Source: Ilumatobacter sp963746265 (GTDB lineage Bacteria > Actinomycetota > Acidimicrobiia > Acidimicrobiales > Ilumatobacteraceae). Taken from it: a stretch of DNA of 64,000 bases. A model generated the notes under the pieces. It did no database searches. It saw only the letters and a program-made list of their open reading frames with translations, and was not told the DNA's origin. Made by a program: the position numbers and the translations under genes. Within the stretch, counting starts at the first letter, position 1, and every line of letters starts with the position of its first letter. The stretch is from positions 248,001 through 312,000 of the forward strand of contig CAVVAM010000015.1 in NCBI GenBank assembly GCA_963746265.1, in the 5' to 3' direction. Positions 16,265 to 24,946 of the stretch are shown here, piece by piece.

Positions 16265-16729
16265 TCAGGCGCCGATCTCGGCGACCTCGGCGTCGAGCAG
16301 CCTCACGAGGTCATCGGGCGCGAGCCCGACGTCGAGGCCCCGCTTCCCGCCGCTGACGAAGATCTCGTCGTGCAGGTACGCCGTCTCGTCGAGCACGGTG
16401 GGCAGGCGACGACGCTGGCCGAACGGGCTGATCCCGCCGCGCACGTAGCCGGTCGCCCGCTCGGCGACCGCCGGGTCGGCCATCTCGACCCGCTTCGATC
16501 CCAACACCGCACCCACGGCCTTCAGCGAGAGCTTCGTGCTCACGGGGACGATGGCGACGGCGAGTGCGCCGTCGATCGACACGAGCAACGTCTTGAAGAC
16601 CTGGTCGGCATCCAGCCCGAGCCGCTCTGCGGCGACGAGCCCGACGTCGTGCAACGTAGCGCCCGGCTCGAATTCACGAATGCTGAACTCGACGCCGGCG
16701 GCCTCGAGTTCCTTGATGGCCGGGGTCAC
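16265..16729 (-). CDS. ybaK: Cys-tRNA(Pro)/Cys-tRNA(Cys) deacylase (YbaK/EbsC family)
   Basis: A 154-aa editing-domain protein. YbaK hydrolyses Cys-tRNA(Pro) formed by mischarging. Visible marks are HDVGLVAAERLGLDADQVFKTLL, then PVSTKLSLKAVGAVLGSKR with the conserved lysine region, and GYVRGGISPFGQRRRLPTVLD. The GTG at 16729 (VTPAIKELEAAGV) matches the family N-terminus; upstream extension has no homology. Convergent with the M48 gene and divergent from the thioesterase gene. Confidence 0.92.
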   Translation of the reverse strand: MTPAIKELEAAGVEFSIREFEPGATLHDVGLVAAERLGLDADQVFKTLLVSIDGALAVAIVPVSTKLSLKAVGAVLGSKRVEMADPAVAERATGYVRGGISPFGQRRRLPTVLDETAYLHDEIFVSGGKRGLDVGLAPDDLVRLLDAEVAEIGA

Positions 16730-16762
16730 GTCGCGAGTATGCCCGCGACGGGTCACGACCCG

Positions 16763-16768
16763 TAAGGT
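16763..16768 (+). promoter_or_regulatory. -10 element of the thioesterase gene
   Basis: TAAGGT ends 6 nt before GTG 16775. The same AAGG could be read as a Shine-Dalgarno, so the leaderless reading is less secure here. Confidence 0.4.
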
Positions 16769-16774
16769 CGAATC

Positions 16775-17245
16775 GTGCGCATCACCGACGAATCGGCGAC
16801 CGACCCGAGCCGGTACCAGTTCCGTCACCGGCTCAGGGTCCGGTTCGCGGAGACCGACGCGATGGGCATCGTGCATCACAGCCGGTACCTCCCGATGATG
16901 GAGGAAGCACGGGTCGCCTACCTTCGCCACATCGGACATCCGTATCAGGAGATCCGCGACGAGGGGATCGAGATGAACGTGCTCGAGGTTTGGGTGCGGT
17001 ACCGCATGCCGCTCCTGTTCGACGACGAGGTCGATGTCCACGTATCGCTCACCGAGGTCGAGCGAGCGTCGTTCCAGATGGGATACCTGCTGACCGTGAG
17101 CGACGAGATCCGGGCGAGCGGGGTCACCGCCCACGGTTGCGTGACGCCGGCCGGGCGGCCGACGCGCCTGCCCGCCTGGATGCACCAACTCCCGTTACCA
17201 CCGGCCGCGGGTCCGCCGGTCGAACGGACTTCGTCGACTCGCTGA
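16775..17245 (+). CDS. Acyl-CoA thioesterase, 4-hydroxybenzoyl-CoA thioesterase/YbgC type
   Basis: A 156-aa hotdog-fold protein. The signature VRFAETDAMGIVHHSRYL holds the catalytic Asp, followed by MMEEARVAYLRHIG. It should hydrolyse short or aromatic acyl-CoA esters; the natural substrate is not evident. The last 25 residues (after AHGCVTPAGRPTRLP) are proline-rich and not part of the fold. The stop is 6 nt from the convergent yceH-methyltransferase stop. Confidence 0.88.
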   Translation: MRITDESATDPSRYQFRHRLRVRFAETDAMGIVHHSRYLPMMEEARVAYLRHIGHPYQEIRDEGIEMNVLEVWVRYRMPLLFDDEVDVHVSLTEVERASFQMGYLLTVSDEIRASGVTAHGCVTPAGRPTRLPAWMHQLPLPPAAGPPVERTSSTR

Positions 17246-17251
17246 CCCTCG

Positions 17252-18511
17252 TCACGGGCGGCGGACGACCACGCAGTCGTCGTGTCGCGTCAGCACCAGG
17301 CCGAACGGTGCGATCTCGGCTTCGATCTCGTCGACGCCGACACAACGCCACCGCGACCGAACCGTCGAGGTCGCCACCCGCTCGTCGCCTTGGACGACGC
17401 GGTACTCCATCGTCCAGTCCATCTCGTGGTCACCCACGGGTTCACCGCGCAACCAACCCTCGTAGACGTACCGACCGACCGCCAGCTCGCGGTATCTCGT
17501 CATCGGGATCGTGGTCGGCTGCTCGGGCGGCAGGATCTCGACGACCGCAGGCGCGCCCGGCGCGAGGTGGTCGGCGACGTAGCGCCAGAGACGAGCCCGT
17601 TCCTCGTCCGTGAGGTGCCCGAGGACGGCGGAGACGACCACCGCCGCCGCCTGCGCGGGTGGTGATGCCGTCGCCCATGGTCGAGGATCGACCGTGGTGG
17701 TTCGTCGCAGGTCGTCGTCGAGCTGGAGTCGTGTGTGGAGGGCCGTCCGCATCGCCCGCGACGGCTCGATCGCGTGAACGTGGGCGCCGGGAACCGCAGC
17801 CCGCAGATGGGCCAGGCCGATCCCGGTCCCGGCACCCACGTCGACGATCGGGCCGTCGCCCGGATCGACGCTCGCGAGCAGCTCTCCCAACAGCTTCCCG
17901 AAGCCCTCCCAGTGCGCGGTGGCGAGGAGGTCGTAGAACTCCGCGGTCGCGACCGCGTACGGATCTTCCGACCTGGCGGCGTCGAGGACCGGCTCGTCGC
18001 GGGCGGCTGCGACCCGCACGCTCAGGAGCTCGACCCACCGGACGTCCTTCTGACCCGGACGCCGGTCGAGCGACCGGACCAGGGGATCCGCTCGTGCTGC
18101 CAGTGTGGTCAGTGCCGCCACGACGGCCTCGGTCGACGGAAACGAGTGCAGGCGTTCGGTCCGGGTCTTGAGCTCGCCCACCGTCTGCTCACCGCGGAAG
18201 AGCAGCACCGCGACCAGCGCGGTGTCGGCGGGCTCGAGATCGAGTGACTCCGGCACGACATGGCGGTACTTCGTCGCCCGGTTCGACGTGCTGTGGACGG
18301 TTCGAGTCAGCCCACGTTCCCGGAGCGAGCCGAGGGCCCGTTCGATGTCGTGATCCGTGAGGTTCATGACCGGGTCGCGGCTCGTCGACTGATTGCAGGC
18401 GGCGCGCAGCGCGTTGACGGTCAACGGGTAGGCGTCGGGGGTCGTCGCCTCCTTCTCGATCAGGCACCCGAGTACGCGGGCCTCGTCGGCGGTCAGTGGG
18501 GGTTCGAGCAT
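17252..18511 (-). CDS. YceH (DUF480) domain fused to a SAM-dependent methyltransferase
   Basis: A 419-aa two-domain protein. Residues 1-165 are a YceH-type tandem winged-helix region, recognised by EARVLGCLIEKEATTPDAYP, NQSTSRDPVMNL and RGEQTVGELKTRTERLHSF. Residues about 185-419 are a class I methyltransferase with motif I IVDVGAGTGIGLAHL (222-236) and the acidic loop HAIEPSRAM. YceH normally ends after the first part, so the C-terminal enzyme is an added domain, possibly linking DNA binding to methylation of a small molecule or protein. Function is unknown. The reading frame is uninterrupted. CATAAT lies 5 nt before ATG 18511. Confidence 0.85.
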   Translation of the reverse strand: MLEPPLTADEARVLGCLIEKEATTPDAYPLTVNALRAACNQSTSRDPVMNLTDHDIERALGSLRERGLTRTVHSTSNRATKYRHVVPESLDLEPADTALVAVLLFRGEQTVGELKTRTERLHSFPSTEAVVAALTTLAARADPLVRSLDRRPGQKDVRWVELLSVRVAAARDEPVLDAARSEDPYAVATAEFYDLLATAHWEGFGKLLGELLASVDPGDGPIVDVGAGTGIGLAHLRAAVPGAHVHAIEPSRAMRTALHTRLQLDDDLRRTTTVDPRPWATASPPAQAAAVVVSAVLGHLTDEERARLWRYVADHLAPGAPAVVEILPPEQPTTIPMTRYRELAVGRYVYEGWLRGEPVGDHEMDWTMEYRVVQGDERVATSTVRSRWRCVGVDEIEAEIAPFGLVLTRHDDCVVVRRP

Positions 18512-18580
18512 GCCCGATTATGGATCGGGCGGGCGGCGCGACCGGGGACGCCGACTTCCACCGGGCGGGTTACCGGTCGG

Positions 18581-18586
18581 TACAGT
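18581..18586 (+). promoter_or_regulatory. -10 element of the malyl-CoA lyase gene
   Basis: TACAGT ends 6 nt before GTG 18593, predicting a leaderless mRNA and supporting this start over longer readings. Confidence 0.5.
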
Positions 18587-18592
18587 CGCGTC

Positions 18593-19642
18593 GTGCGTTC
18601 CCCCAAGGACTTCTTCCAGCCACTCGCCGTCGGCGCGCCCCAGCCGCGCCGGGAGATCCCGTTCCGGCCGAGCCGAATGATCCACTTCTTCCCGGCATCG
18701 AACGAGAAGATGCGCAGCAAGGTGCCCGGCATGGTCGGAGCCGTCGACGTACTGCTCGCCAACCTCGAAGACGGCGTACCCGCATCGGACAAGGAGGCCG
18801 GCCGGGCGGGCCTGGTGGACGTCGCTCGGAACGTCGACTTCGCGGACACGCAGTTCTGGACACGCGTCAACAGTCTCGACTCGCCGTGGGGTCTCGACGA
18901 CCTCACCACTGCCGTACTCGAGGCCGGCAACGCACTCGACGTGGTCATGATCCCGAAGGTGGAGGGCCCGGAGGACATCCACTACGTCGACCGGCTGCTC
19001 GCCCAGCTCGAGGCGAAGGCCGGGCTGACCGAGCCGTTGATGGTGCACGCGATCCTGGAGACCGCCCGCGGCGTCGCGAACGTCGAGGAGATCTGCCTCG
19101 CCTCGCCGCGCATGCAGGGCCTGTCGCTCGGCCCCGCCGACCTCGCCGCCAACCGCCGGATGAAGACGACACGCGTGGGCGGCGGCCACCCCGACTACGT
19201 GGTGCGCGACGATCCCGACCCCGACGATGCCGACGCGCCGCGCGCCACGCATCAGCAGGACCTGTGGCACTACACGATCGCCCGGATGGTCGACGCCTGC
19301 GTCACCGCCGGCATCCTGCCGTTCTACGGACCGTTCGGCGACATCGCCGACGGCGCCGCCTGCGAGGACCAGTTCCGCAACGCCTACCTGCTCGGTTGCG
19401 TCGGCGCCTGGTCGCTCCATCCCAGCCAGATCGACATCGCCAAACGGGTGTTCTCGCCGCGACCCGAGGAGGTCGCCCACGCCCAGCGGGTCATCGAGGC
19501 GATGGGCGACGGCACGGGTGCGATCATGCTCGACGGCAAGATGGAGGACGACGCCTCGTGCAAGCAGTGCATCGTCGTCGTCGAACTCGCGAAGCAACTC
19601 GCCGCCGGCGACCCGGAACTCGCCGAGGCGTACGGGTTCTGA
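18593..19642 (+). CDS. mcl: HpcH/HpaI-family CoA-ester lyase, Chloroflexus Mcl-like (malyl/methylmalyl/citramalyl-CoA lyase)
   Basis: A 349-aa TIM-barrel lyase. The N-terminus DFFQPLAVGAPQPRREIPFRP and the segment VDVLLANLEDGVPASDKEA resemble from memory the long-form malyl-CoA/beta-methylmalyl-CoA lyase of the 3-hydroxypropionate bicycle. Acidic metal ligands lie in NLEDG and in the ILETARGV strand (Glu), with GPADLAANRR after them. It should cleave malyl-CoA, methylmalyl-CoA or citramalyl-CoA to acetyl- or propionyl-CoA plus glyoxylate or pyruvate. Which reaction it runs cannot be told. The start is GTG 18593. A second, shorter lyase follows 93 nt downstream on the same strand. Confidence 0.87.
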   Translation: MRSPKDFFQPLAVGAPQPRREIPFRPSRMIHFFPASNEKMRSKVPGMVGAVDVLLANLEDGVPASDKEAGRAGLVDVARNVDFADTQFWTRVNSLDSPWGLDDLTTAVLEAGNALDVVMIPKVEGPEDIHYVDRLLAQLEAKAGLTEPLMVHAILETARGVANVEEICLASPRMQGLSLGPADLAANRRMKTTRVGGGHPDYVVRDDPDPDDADAPRATHQQDLWHYTIARMVDACVTAGILPFYGPFGDIADGAACEDQFRNAYLLGCVGAWSLHPSQIDIAKRVFSPRPEEVAHAQRVIEAMGDGTGAIMLDGKMEDDASCKQCIVVVELAKQLAAGDPELAEAYGF

Positions 19643-19735
19643 GATGAGTCATCACTGCGCTCCCCGGCCACGCCGACCCCGACTGACCGCGCGCTCGTCG
19701 GCGCTCCCCCACGCGCCCGTCCATCGGGGGCTGAC

Positions 19736-20602
19736 GTGAGTGCTCTGCGCCCGCGTCGATCGGTGCTGTACATGCCGTCGTCGAACGAGCGTGCACTCGA
19801 GAAGGCGAAGTCGATCCCCTGCGATGCCCTGATCTTCGACCTCGAGGACGCTGTTGCACCCGATGCCAAGGACCAGGCACGGACGAATGCGGTTGCCGCC
19901 GCTCGGTCGGGCGAGTACGGCCACCGTGAGATCACGATCCGGTGCAACGGGCTGGACACCCCGTGGGGTCCCGACGATGTGGCTGCCGCCGCATCGTCAG
20001 GCGCCGCCGCGGTCGTCATCCCGAAGGTCGACTCGCACGACTACCTGGACGAGGTCGACCGACAGCTCGATGCCGCGGGCGCGCCGGCAGACCTCCGGAT
20101 CTGGGCGATGATCGAGACCCCGACGGCGCTGCTCGACATCCGCTCGATCGCGCACCACCATCGCGTCGACGTGCTCGTGATGGGCACGAACGACCTGATC
20201 AAGGAACTCCGAACCGGAGCCCTCCCGGATCGATCACCGCTCGTCCCCCACCTGGCGACCGCGCTGCTGGGCGCTCGAGAGGCCGACAAGGTGATCCTCG
20301 ACGGTGTGTACAACGACGTTCGGGATCCCGACGGCTTCCTCGCCGAAGCCCGGCAGGGCAAGGCGCTCGGGTTCGACGGCAAGACCCTCGTCCACCCGAG
20401 CCAGGTCGAACCCGCCAACGACGTGTGGGCGCCCGGTTCCGACGAGATCGAGTTCTCGCGGCGCGTGATCGAGGCCTTCGAGGCCGCCGAAGCGGAGGGC
20501 CGCGGCGTGATCACCGTCGACGGCCGCATGATCGAGAACCTCCACGTCGACAACGCCCGGCGGGTGCTCGCCGTCGCCGACGCGATCGCAGCCCTCGGCT
20601 GA
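19736..20602 (+). CDS. CitE-like HpcH/HpaI aldolase family CoA-ester lyase
   Basis: A 288-aa lyase of the CitE/CitE-like group. RRSVLYMPSSNERALEKAKS is the CoA-binding start, LIFDLEDAVAPDAKDQAR holds the acidic metal site, IWAMIETPTALLDIRSI carries the second Glu, and GKTLVHPSQVEPAN is the C-terminal signature. No citD or citF is nearby, so a citrate lyase complex is unlikely; stand-alone members act on malyl-CoA or citramalyl-CoA. It is probably co-transcribed with the long-form lyase upstream. GTG start at 19736. Confidence 0.85.
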   Translation: MSALRPRRSVLYMPSSNERALEKAKSIPCDALIFDLEDAVAPDAKDQARTNAVAAARSGEYGHREITIRCNGLDTPWGPDDVAAAASSGAAAVVIPKVDSHDYLDEVDRQLDAAGAPADLRIWAMIETPTALLDIRSIAHHHRVDVLVMGTNDLIKELRTGALPDRSPLVPHLATALLGAREADKVILDGVYNDVRDPDGFLAEARQGKALGFDGKTLVHPSQVEPANDVWAPGSDEIEFSRRVIEAFEAAEAEGRGVITVDGRMIENLHVDNARRVLAVADAIAALG

Positions 20603-20689
20603 CGCCCCAGGGGCAGGGGAAGCCGCGCCGGGATCTGTTCGGGGTACGACGATGTCGCTCGGGAGCCGTGGCCCGAACGCGACACCGGA

Positions 20690-21060
20690 CGAGGCGGGCA
20701 TCACGTTGAACGTCGAATCGGCCGTGCCGGGACGAAGCGGGCCGGCACCGCCCCTCGATCGCTCGACGTCGAGATCGCCGCCGGCGTGACCACGGCCAAG
20801 GACCTGATCGAGGCAGTCGTCCGGTCCGAGGTCGCCGGCTGGCAGCACGCGCCGAGCAACGCCCACTCGTTCGCGTGCCGACCGAGCGTGAACTGGCCGG
20901 CGGGCTCGAACGAGGAGCCGTGCGATCCGGTGGGGCCGGACGACGACCCGAAGTCGACCGAGATCATGTCGAAGCTGCCGGCGCTCGCCGACGGCGAACA
21001 GATCGAGGATCCGTCGATTCTCGGCCGGCTCCGCCGTACCTTTCCGTTCACCATCACAGC
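20690..21060 (+). pseudogene. Frame-shifted relic of a conserved actinobacterial hypothetical gene
   Basis: The 450-nt stretch between the CitE-like gene and the SDR has no intact gene but three consecutive protein-like segments in three different frames. ITLNVESAVPG is at about 20700-20732, VEIAAGVTTAKDLIEAVVRS at about 20771-20830, and VRVPTERELAGGLERGAV at about 20869-20922, followed by a degraded tail to about 21060. Read together they resemble from memory a small uncharacterised actinobacterial family with the order ARELIEAVV then RVLTEREI. At least two indels break it. It runs up to the convergent SDR stop. Confidence 0.45.
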
Positions 21061-21890
21061 CGGCGGACGTCGGGGTCGAGGCCGGTGTTGCCGTATGCGA
21101 TGCCTGACATCCGCTGGAGATGCGGCAGGTCGTGGTCGGTCAGCCTCGGGGTGGCCGCCATCAGCCCGCCGTCCGCGGTGACCGCCTCGCCCGTCACGAA
21201 CCGCGCAGCATCACTCGCCAACCACACCGCGACGTCGGCGATCATCTCCGGCTGACCGCGCTCGGGCCAGGGCTGGATCTCCTCCCGCCAGCGGTCGGTC
21301 GACTCCGGTCGGCCACGATGCAGCAGCTCGGTGTAGATCGCGCCGGGGCACACAGCGTTGACCCGGATCCGATGCGCTGCCAACTCGACGGCCGTCGTCC
21401 GGGTCAGGCTGATGACGGCGGCCTTCGTGGCCGAGTACGCCTGTGGCCCGCCGCCCCCGCTCAGCCCCGCGACCGACGCCGTGTTCACGATCGCTCCACC
21501 GCGGCCGTGCTCGATCATGACGCGCGCCGCGTGCTTCGTGCCCAGGAACACCGAGCGGACGTTGACGGCGAAGGTGGTGTCCCAGTCGTCGGCCGACTGC
21601 TCGACGATCGGACCGAACGCCCCACCGATGCCGGCGTTGTTGAACATCATGTCGACACCGCCGAATCGACTGGTCGCCACGCGAACGAGACGTTCGAGAT
21701 CGGCTTCGTCCGCGACGTCGACGCGCTCGAACCGCACACGATCGGGAGCGGCGAGGGCCTCGACGGCCTGCTCGCCGCGATCACCGTTCAGGTCGCCGAT
21801 CACGACGGCTCCGCCGGACGAGACCACGGACCGGGCGATCTCCAACCCGATCCCACCGCCGCCACCGGTCACGACTGCGACACGTTGCAT
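21054..21890 (-). CDS. Short-chain dehydrogenase/reductase (SDR)
   Basis: A 278-aa classical SDR. The cofactor motif is TGGGGGIGLEIA, NNAG is present in FNNAGIGGAFGP, the catalytic Ser is in VNTASVAGLSG, and the YxxxK motif is YSATK. It reduces or oxidises an alcohol/ketone with NAD(P); the substrate is unknown. The asparagine and lysine of the tetrad are intact. A leaderless-type promoter precedes ATG 21890 and stands back to back with that of the small membrane protein. Confidence 0.93.
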   Translation of the reverse strand: MQRVAVVTGGGGGIGLEIARSVVSSGGAVVIGDLNGDRGEQAVEALAAPDRVRFERVDVADEADLERLVRVATSRFGGVDMMFNNAGIGGAFGPIVEQSADDWDTTFAVNVRSVFLGTKHAARVMIEHGRGGAIVNTASVAGLSGGGGPQAYSATKAAVISLTRTTAVELAAHRIRVNAVCPGAIYTELLHRGRPESTDRWREEIQPWPERGQPEMIADVAVWLASDAARFVTGEAVTADGGLMAATPRLTDHDLPHLQRMSGIAYGNTGLDPDVRRL

Positions 21891-21897
21891 CGACAGG

Positions 21898-21903
21898 ACA
21901 GTA
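21898..21903 (-). promoter_or_regulatory. -10 element of the SDR gene
   Basis: TACTGT on the minus strand, 7 nt before ATG 21890. It is only 10 nt from the divergent -10 at 21914-21919. Confidence 0.5.
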
Positions 21904-21913
21904 CGTCTCCATC

Positions 21914-21919
21914 TACGGT
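21914..21919 (+). promoter_or_regulatory. -10 element of the small membrane protein gene
   Basis: TACGGT ends 6 nt before GTG 21926, predicting a leaderless mRNA. Confidence 0.5.
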
Positions 21920-21925
21920 GGACTC

Positions 21926-22210
21926 GTGCCCGACGCCAGAACCGATCCGATCGAGATCAGCGATGCCGAGCTGACAGCGCTCGCACTTGCGGCCGACCCC
22001 GACCAACCGGTCGCCGACGACGCGCTGCCGTTCGTCGCCTCCGACGGCCACGGGACCGGCCTCCTGCCCGAGTGGTACATGCCCGCACCGAGCCTGCGGC
22101 GTTCGACACCGCGCACGATCGTCCTCGCATCCGTGGCGATCGCGCTGTTCGTGATCAACGTCGGCGGTGTGTGCGTCACCTATGGCATCCCCGACCCGGT
22201 CTGGAAGTAG
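21926..22210 (+). CDS. Small single-pass membrane protein, function unknown
   Basis: A 94-aa protein with an acidic N-terminal half (DPIEISDAELTALALAADPD) and one hydrophobic helix near residues 64-84 (TIVLASVAIALFVINVGG). I do not recognise a family. The GTG start is supported by the adjacent -10 hexamer. It precedes the secreted ASST-like gene by 58 nt on the same strand. Confidence 0.65.
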   Translation: MPDARTDPIEISDAELTALALAADPDQPVADDALPFVASDGHGTGLLPEWYMPAPSLRRSTPRTIVLASVAIALFVINVGGVCVTYGIPDPVWK

Positions 22211-22268
22211 CACCGATCGAGTTCCGGCCGACTATGCCTGGAGCTCCGACACTGTTACGTTGCGCGTC

Positions 22269-24944
22269 ATGTCACCCCGTGTCCTGATCACCTGGGCCTG
22301 CCTCGCGACCGCAGTCGTCGCGATCGCCTCCGAGGCCCCCGCGGCAGCCGCCGATGTCGCCTCCCAGTCGTGCGCGCCCGTGCCGGCAGGGCCTGCCATC
22401 CAAGCCGATGCGCTCGCGAGCTTCGAGCCGATCGCACCACGGCGTCTCGTCGACACCCGCATCGGCACCGGCGGCCTCGGCGAACCGGTGGGGACCGGTT
22501 GCACGATGCGGCTCGACATGAACGCGGCGTCCGTGCCGGCCGACGCCGGGGCGGTCGCGCTGTCGGTCACGGCGCTGGGCTCGCGGCCCGGGTTCCTGAC
22601 CGTGTTCCCGTGTTCCACGGGACAGCCCGACACCTCCAACGTCAACACCCGCGCCGGCGGTTTTCCCACGCCGAACCTCGTGATCGCGATACCGGACGCC
22701 AGCCGCGCAGTGTGCATCTTCAGCTTGTTCTCGGCCGAGATCATCATCGATCTCACCGGCTGGTGGACCGAGGACGGCGACCAGCGCATGACGACGATCG
22801 CACCCGTCCGTGCCGACGACTCGCGAAACGATCCGGGCCGACCGCTCGTTCCGGCCAACACCACCCGCACGATCCCGCTCGGCTCGATCATCCCCTCCGA
22901 CGCGACGACCGTCATCGCCAACCTCACGGTGACCGAGCCGCAGGCCGATGGCTTCCTGACGGCGTTCCCGTGCGACGAGCCGTTCCCGCTGGCATCGAAC
23001 CTGAACTTCCGAGCGGGTGAGTCGCGAGCCGTCGCGATCGTCGTCGGCGTCGACGCCTCGGCACGGCTGTGCGTCCAGTCGAGCACCGCCGCGCACATCG
23101 TGCTCGACGTCAGCGGCTACTACTCGCCGGCACCCCAGTTCGGCCCCACGCCGGGACTCCAGCCGATTCCCGGTCGTCGTGTGGCCGACTCCCGATCGGG
23201 TCAGGGCGGATGGTCGGGCAAGTTCGCCGCCGGCTCGACGCGCAAGCTGACGCCCACGTCGGGCTTGCCCAATCACTCGCAGACGACCGCCGCCGTGCTC
23301 AACGTGGTGGTCACCGAGGCCGAGGCCGATGGGTTCATCACCATCTATCCGTGCGACAAGGCGCGACCGACAGTGTCGGCGGTGAACTACGCACCCGGCG
23401 GCGAGTCGACCAACATGGTCGTCGTCGATCTGTCGGGCGCCGGCGAGATCTGCGTGTACGCGCTCACCCGCACACACGTCGTCGTCGATCTCTTCGGCGT
23501 GCTCACCGCCGACGACGACGTCCTGGTCGAACAGCTCACCTTCGGCGCCCACACGTGGCCGGAATACACGGTGAGCGGCACCGACTACATCGTCGAGTGC
23601 ACGGGTTCGTCGACCAACATCGGACTCGGGCTGCTGCGATCGGCGACCGCACGAGTGAACGGCGTGCCCGTCGCCTCCGGCAGGATCAACGTCGCCACGC
23701 GCGCCGACGACCGAATCCGCGTCCAACTCCGCCGCGGTTCGGTCGTGCAAGACCTTTCGTTCCGATGCGTACCGGCCGACTTCCCCCGCATGCAGATCGA
23801 CCGGTCAGGCCCCACCGAACCGGGCTGGTACGTGACCTCGGTCCGCACTCCCGGAGCGGGCACCGGATACCTCACGATCCTCGATGCACGCGGCGTGCCC
23901 GTCTGGTACAAGCGCGTCGACGGTGATCTCATCGATGTTCAACGACGAGCCGACGGGCGCCTGGTGTTCGTCCAGGCCCTCGGCCCCCGCTACGGTGTCG
24001 ACCCCGACCGCGGCTACCTGGCGACGACGCTGTTCGGCACGGTGACCGAGGAGTTGACGACAGTTCCCGATCCGTCCCAACCCGGCGTGGTGTTCCCGAC
24101 CGATCACCACGAGTACGTTGCGTTGTCCGGCGGCGGGCGGGCGCTCCTCAGCTACCCGCTGCTCGCGAATCAGGATCTGACCATCCTCGGGAGCACGTTC
24201 CTCGCCAACGACGTGATCGCCGACGGCGTGATCCAGGAGATCGCCGCGAACGACAGCCTCACGTGGTCGTGGCGCACCAGCGACGCATTCGGGTACGACG
24301 TCACGTACCCGGTCCGGTGGGGCCCGCTCCCCGGGAACCCCGGCAACGAGGTCGACATCTACCACCTCAACTCGCTCCAACGGGTCGCCGACGGGTCGGG
24401 TGACTATGTCGTCTCGGCCCGGCACATGGACAACGTCTTCCGCGTCGACCGCGCCACCGGGAACGTCGACTGGGTGCTCGGGCAAGTGCCGAGTGACTCG
24501 CCGCAAGCGACGAAAGACGCCCGGCTGACGATCGTGGGCGACGCCCGCGGTGGCCCGCGCCGCCCGCACGACGCCCGCCTCAACGGCAACGTCCTCACGC
24601 TGTACGACAACCGCACCGACACGGGCGAGCCGGCGCGAGCGGTCGCCTACCGGATCGACCAGGGTGCCGGCACGGCCACACTGCTGTGGCAGATCGAGGA
24701 CGAAGTCGGCCGGTCGAGCCCCGGCCTCGGGTCGAACCGGATCACGGCCGACAACACGATCCTCGTGTCGTGGGGTGGCGGCATCCAGCCGGTCTTCGGC
24801 GAGTACACGCTGCGAGGCGAGCCGCTGCTCGAGATCACGCAGGTCGCCGGGGGCAACGCCTACCGCATCGTCAAAGCGCCCATGTCGGCGTTCTCGCTCG
24901 GCCAACTCCGGTCGTCGGCCGGGGGGCGTATCACCGTGCCCTGA
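22269..24944 (+). CDS. Secreted arylsulfotransferase-like protein with three VDTR-type repeat domains
   Basis: An 891-aa exported protein. Residues 1-28 form a signal peptide ending AAAAD. Residues about 56-415 hold three divergent repeats of about 115 residues. Each has an R-x-V-D/A-(D/T)-(T/S)-R opening (APRRLVDTRIGTGG in the first), a GF-(L/I)-T-(V/A/I)-(F/Y)-PC strand in the middle and a closing (I/V)-(D/V)-L-(T/S/F)-G element. The C-terminal part (about 525-891) resembles the arylsulfotransferase beta-propeller family (FPTDHHEYVAL, SARHMDNVFRVD, RRPHDARLNGN). It may transfer sulfate between phenolic groups outside the cell, or serve only as a structural propeller. ATG 22269 gives the signal peptide. 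Confidence 0.75.
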   Translation: MSPRVLITWACLATAVVAIASEAPAAAADVASQSCAPVPAGPAIQADALASFEPIAPRRLVDTRIGTGGLGEPVGTGCTMRLDMNAASVPADAGAVALSVTALGSRPGFLTVFPCSTGQPDTSNVNTRAGGFPTPNLVIAIPDASRAVCIFSLFSAEIIIDLTGWWTEDGDQRMTTIAPVRADDSRNDPGRPLVPANTTRTIPLGSIIPSDATTVIANLTVTEPQADGFLTAFPCDEPFPLASNLNFRAGESRAVAIVVGVDASARLCVQSSTAAHIVLDVSGYYSPAPQFGPTPGLQPIPGRRVADSRSGQGGWSGKFAAGSTRKLTPTSGLPNHSQTTAAVLNVVVTEAEADGFITIYPCDKARPTVSAVNYAPGGESTNMVVVDLSGAGEICVYALTRTHVVVDLFGVLTADDDVLVEQLTFGAHTWPEYTVSGTDYIVECTGSSTNIGLGLLRSATARVNGVPVASGRINVATRADDRIRVQLRRGSVVQDLSFRCVPADFPRMQIDRSGPTEPGWYVTSVRTPGAGTGYLTILDARGVPVWYKRVDGDLIDVQRRADGRLVFVQALGPRYGVDPDRGYLATTLFGTVTEELTTVPDPSQPGVVFPTDHHEYVALSGGGRALLSYPLLANQDLTILGSTFLANDVIADGVIQEIAANDSLTWSWRTSDAFGYDVTYPVRWGPLPGNPGNEVDIYHLNSLQRVADGSGDYVVSARHMDNVFRVDRATGNVDWVLGQVPSDSPQATKDARLTIVGDARGGPRRPHDARLNGNVLTLYDNRTDTGEPARAVAYRIDQGAGTATLLWQIEDEVGRSSPGLGSNRITADNTILVSWGGGIQPVFGEYTLRGEPLLEITQVAGGNAYRIVKAPMSAFSLGQLRSSAGGRITVP

Positions 24945-24946
24945 GA

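Noticed and set aside
19736..20602. Citrate lyase beta subunit
   Set aside because: No citD, citF or citC in the vicinity; the stand-alone CitE-like assignment fits better.
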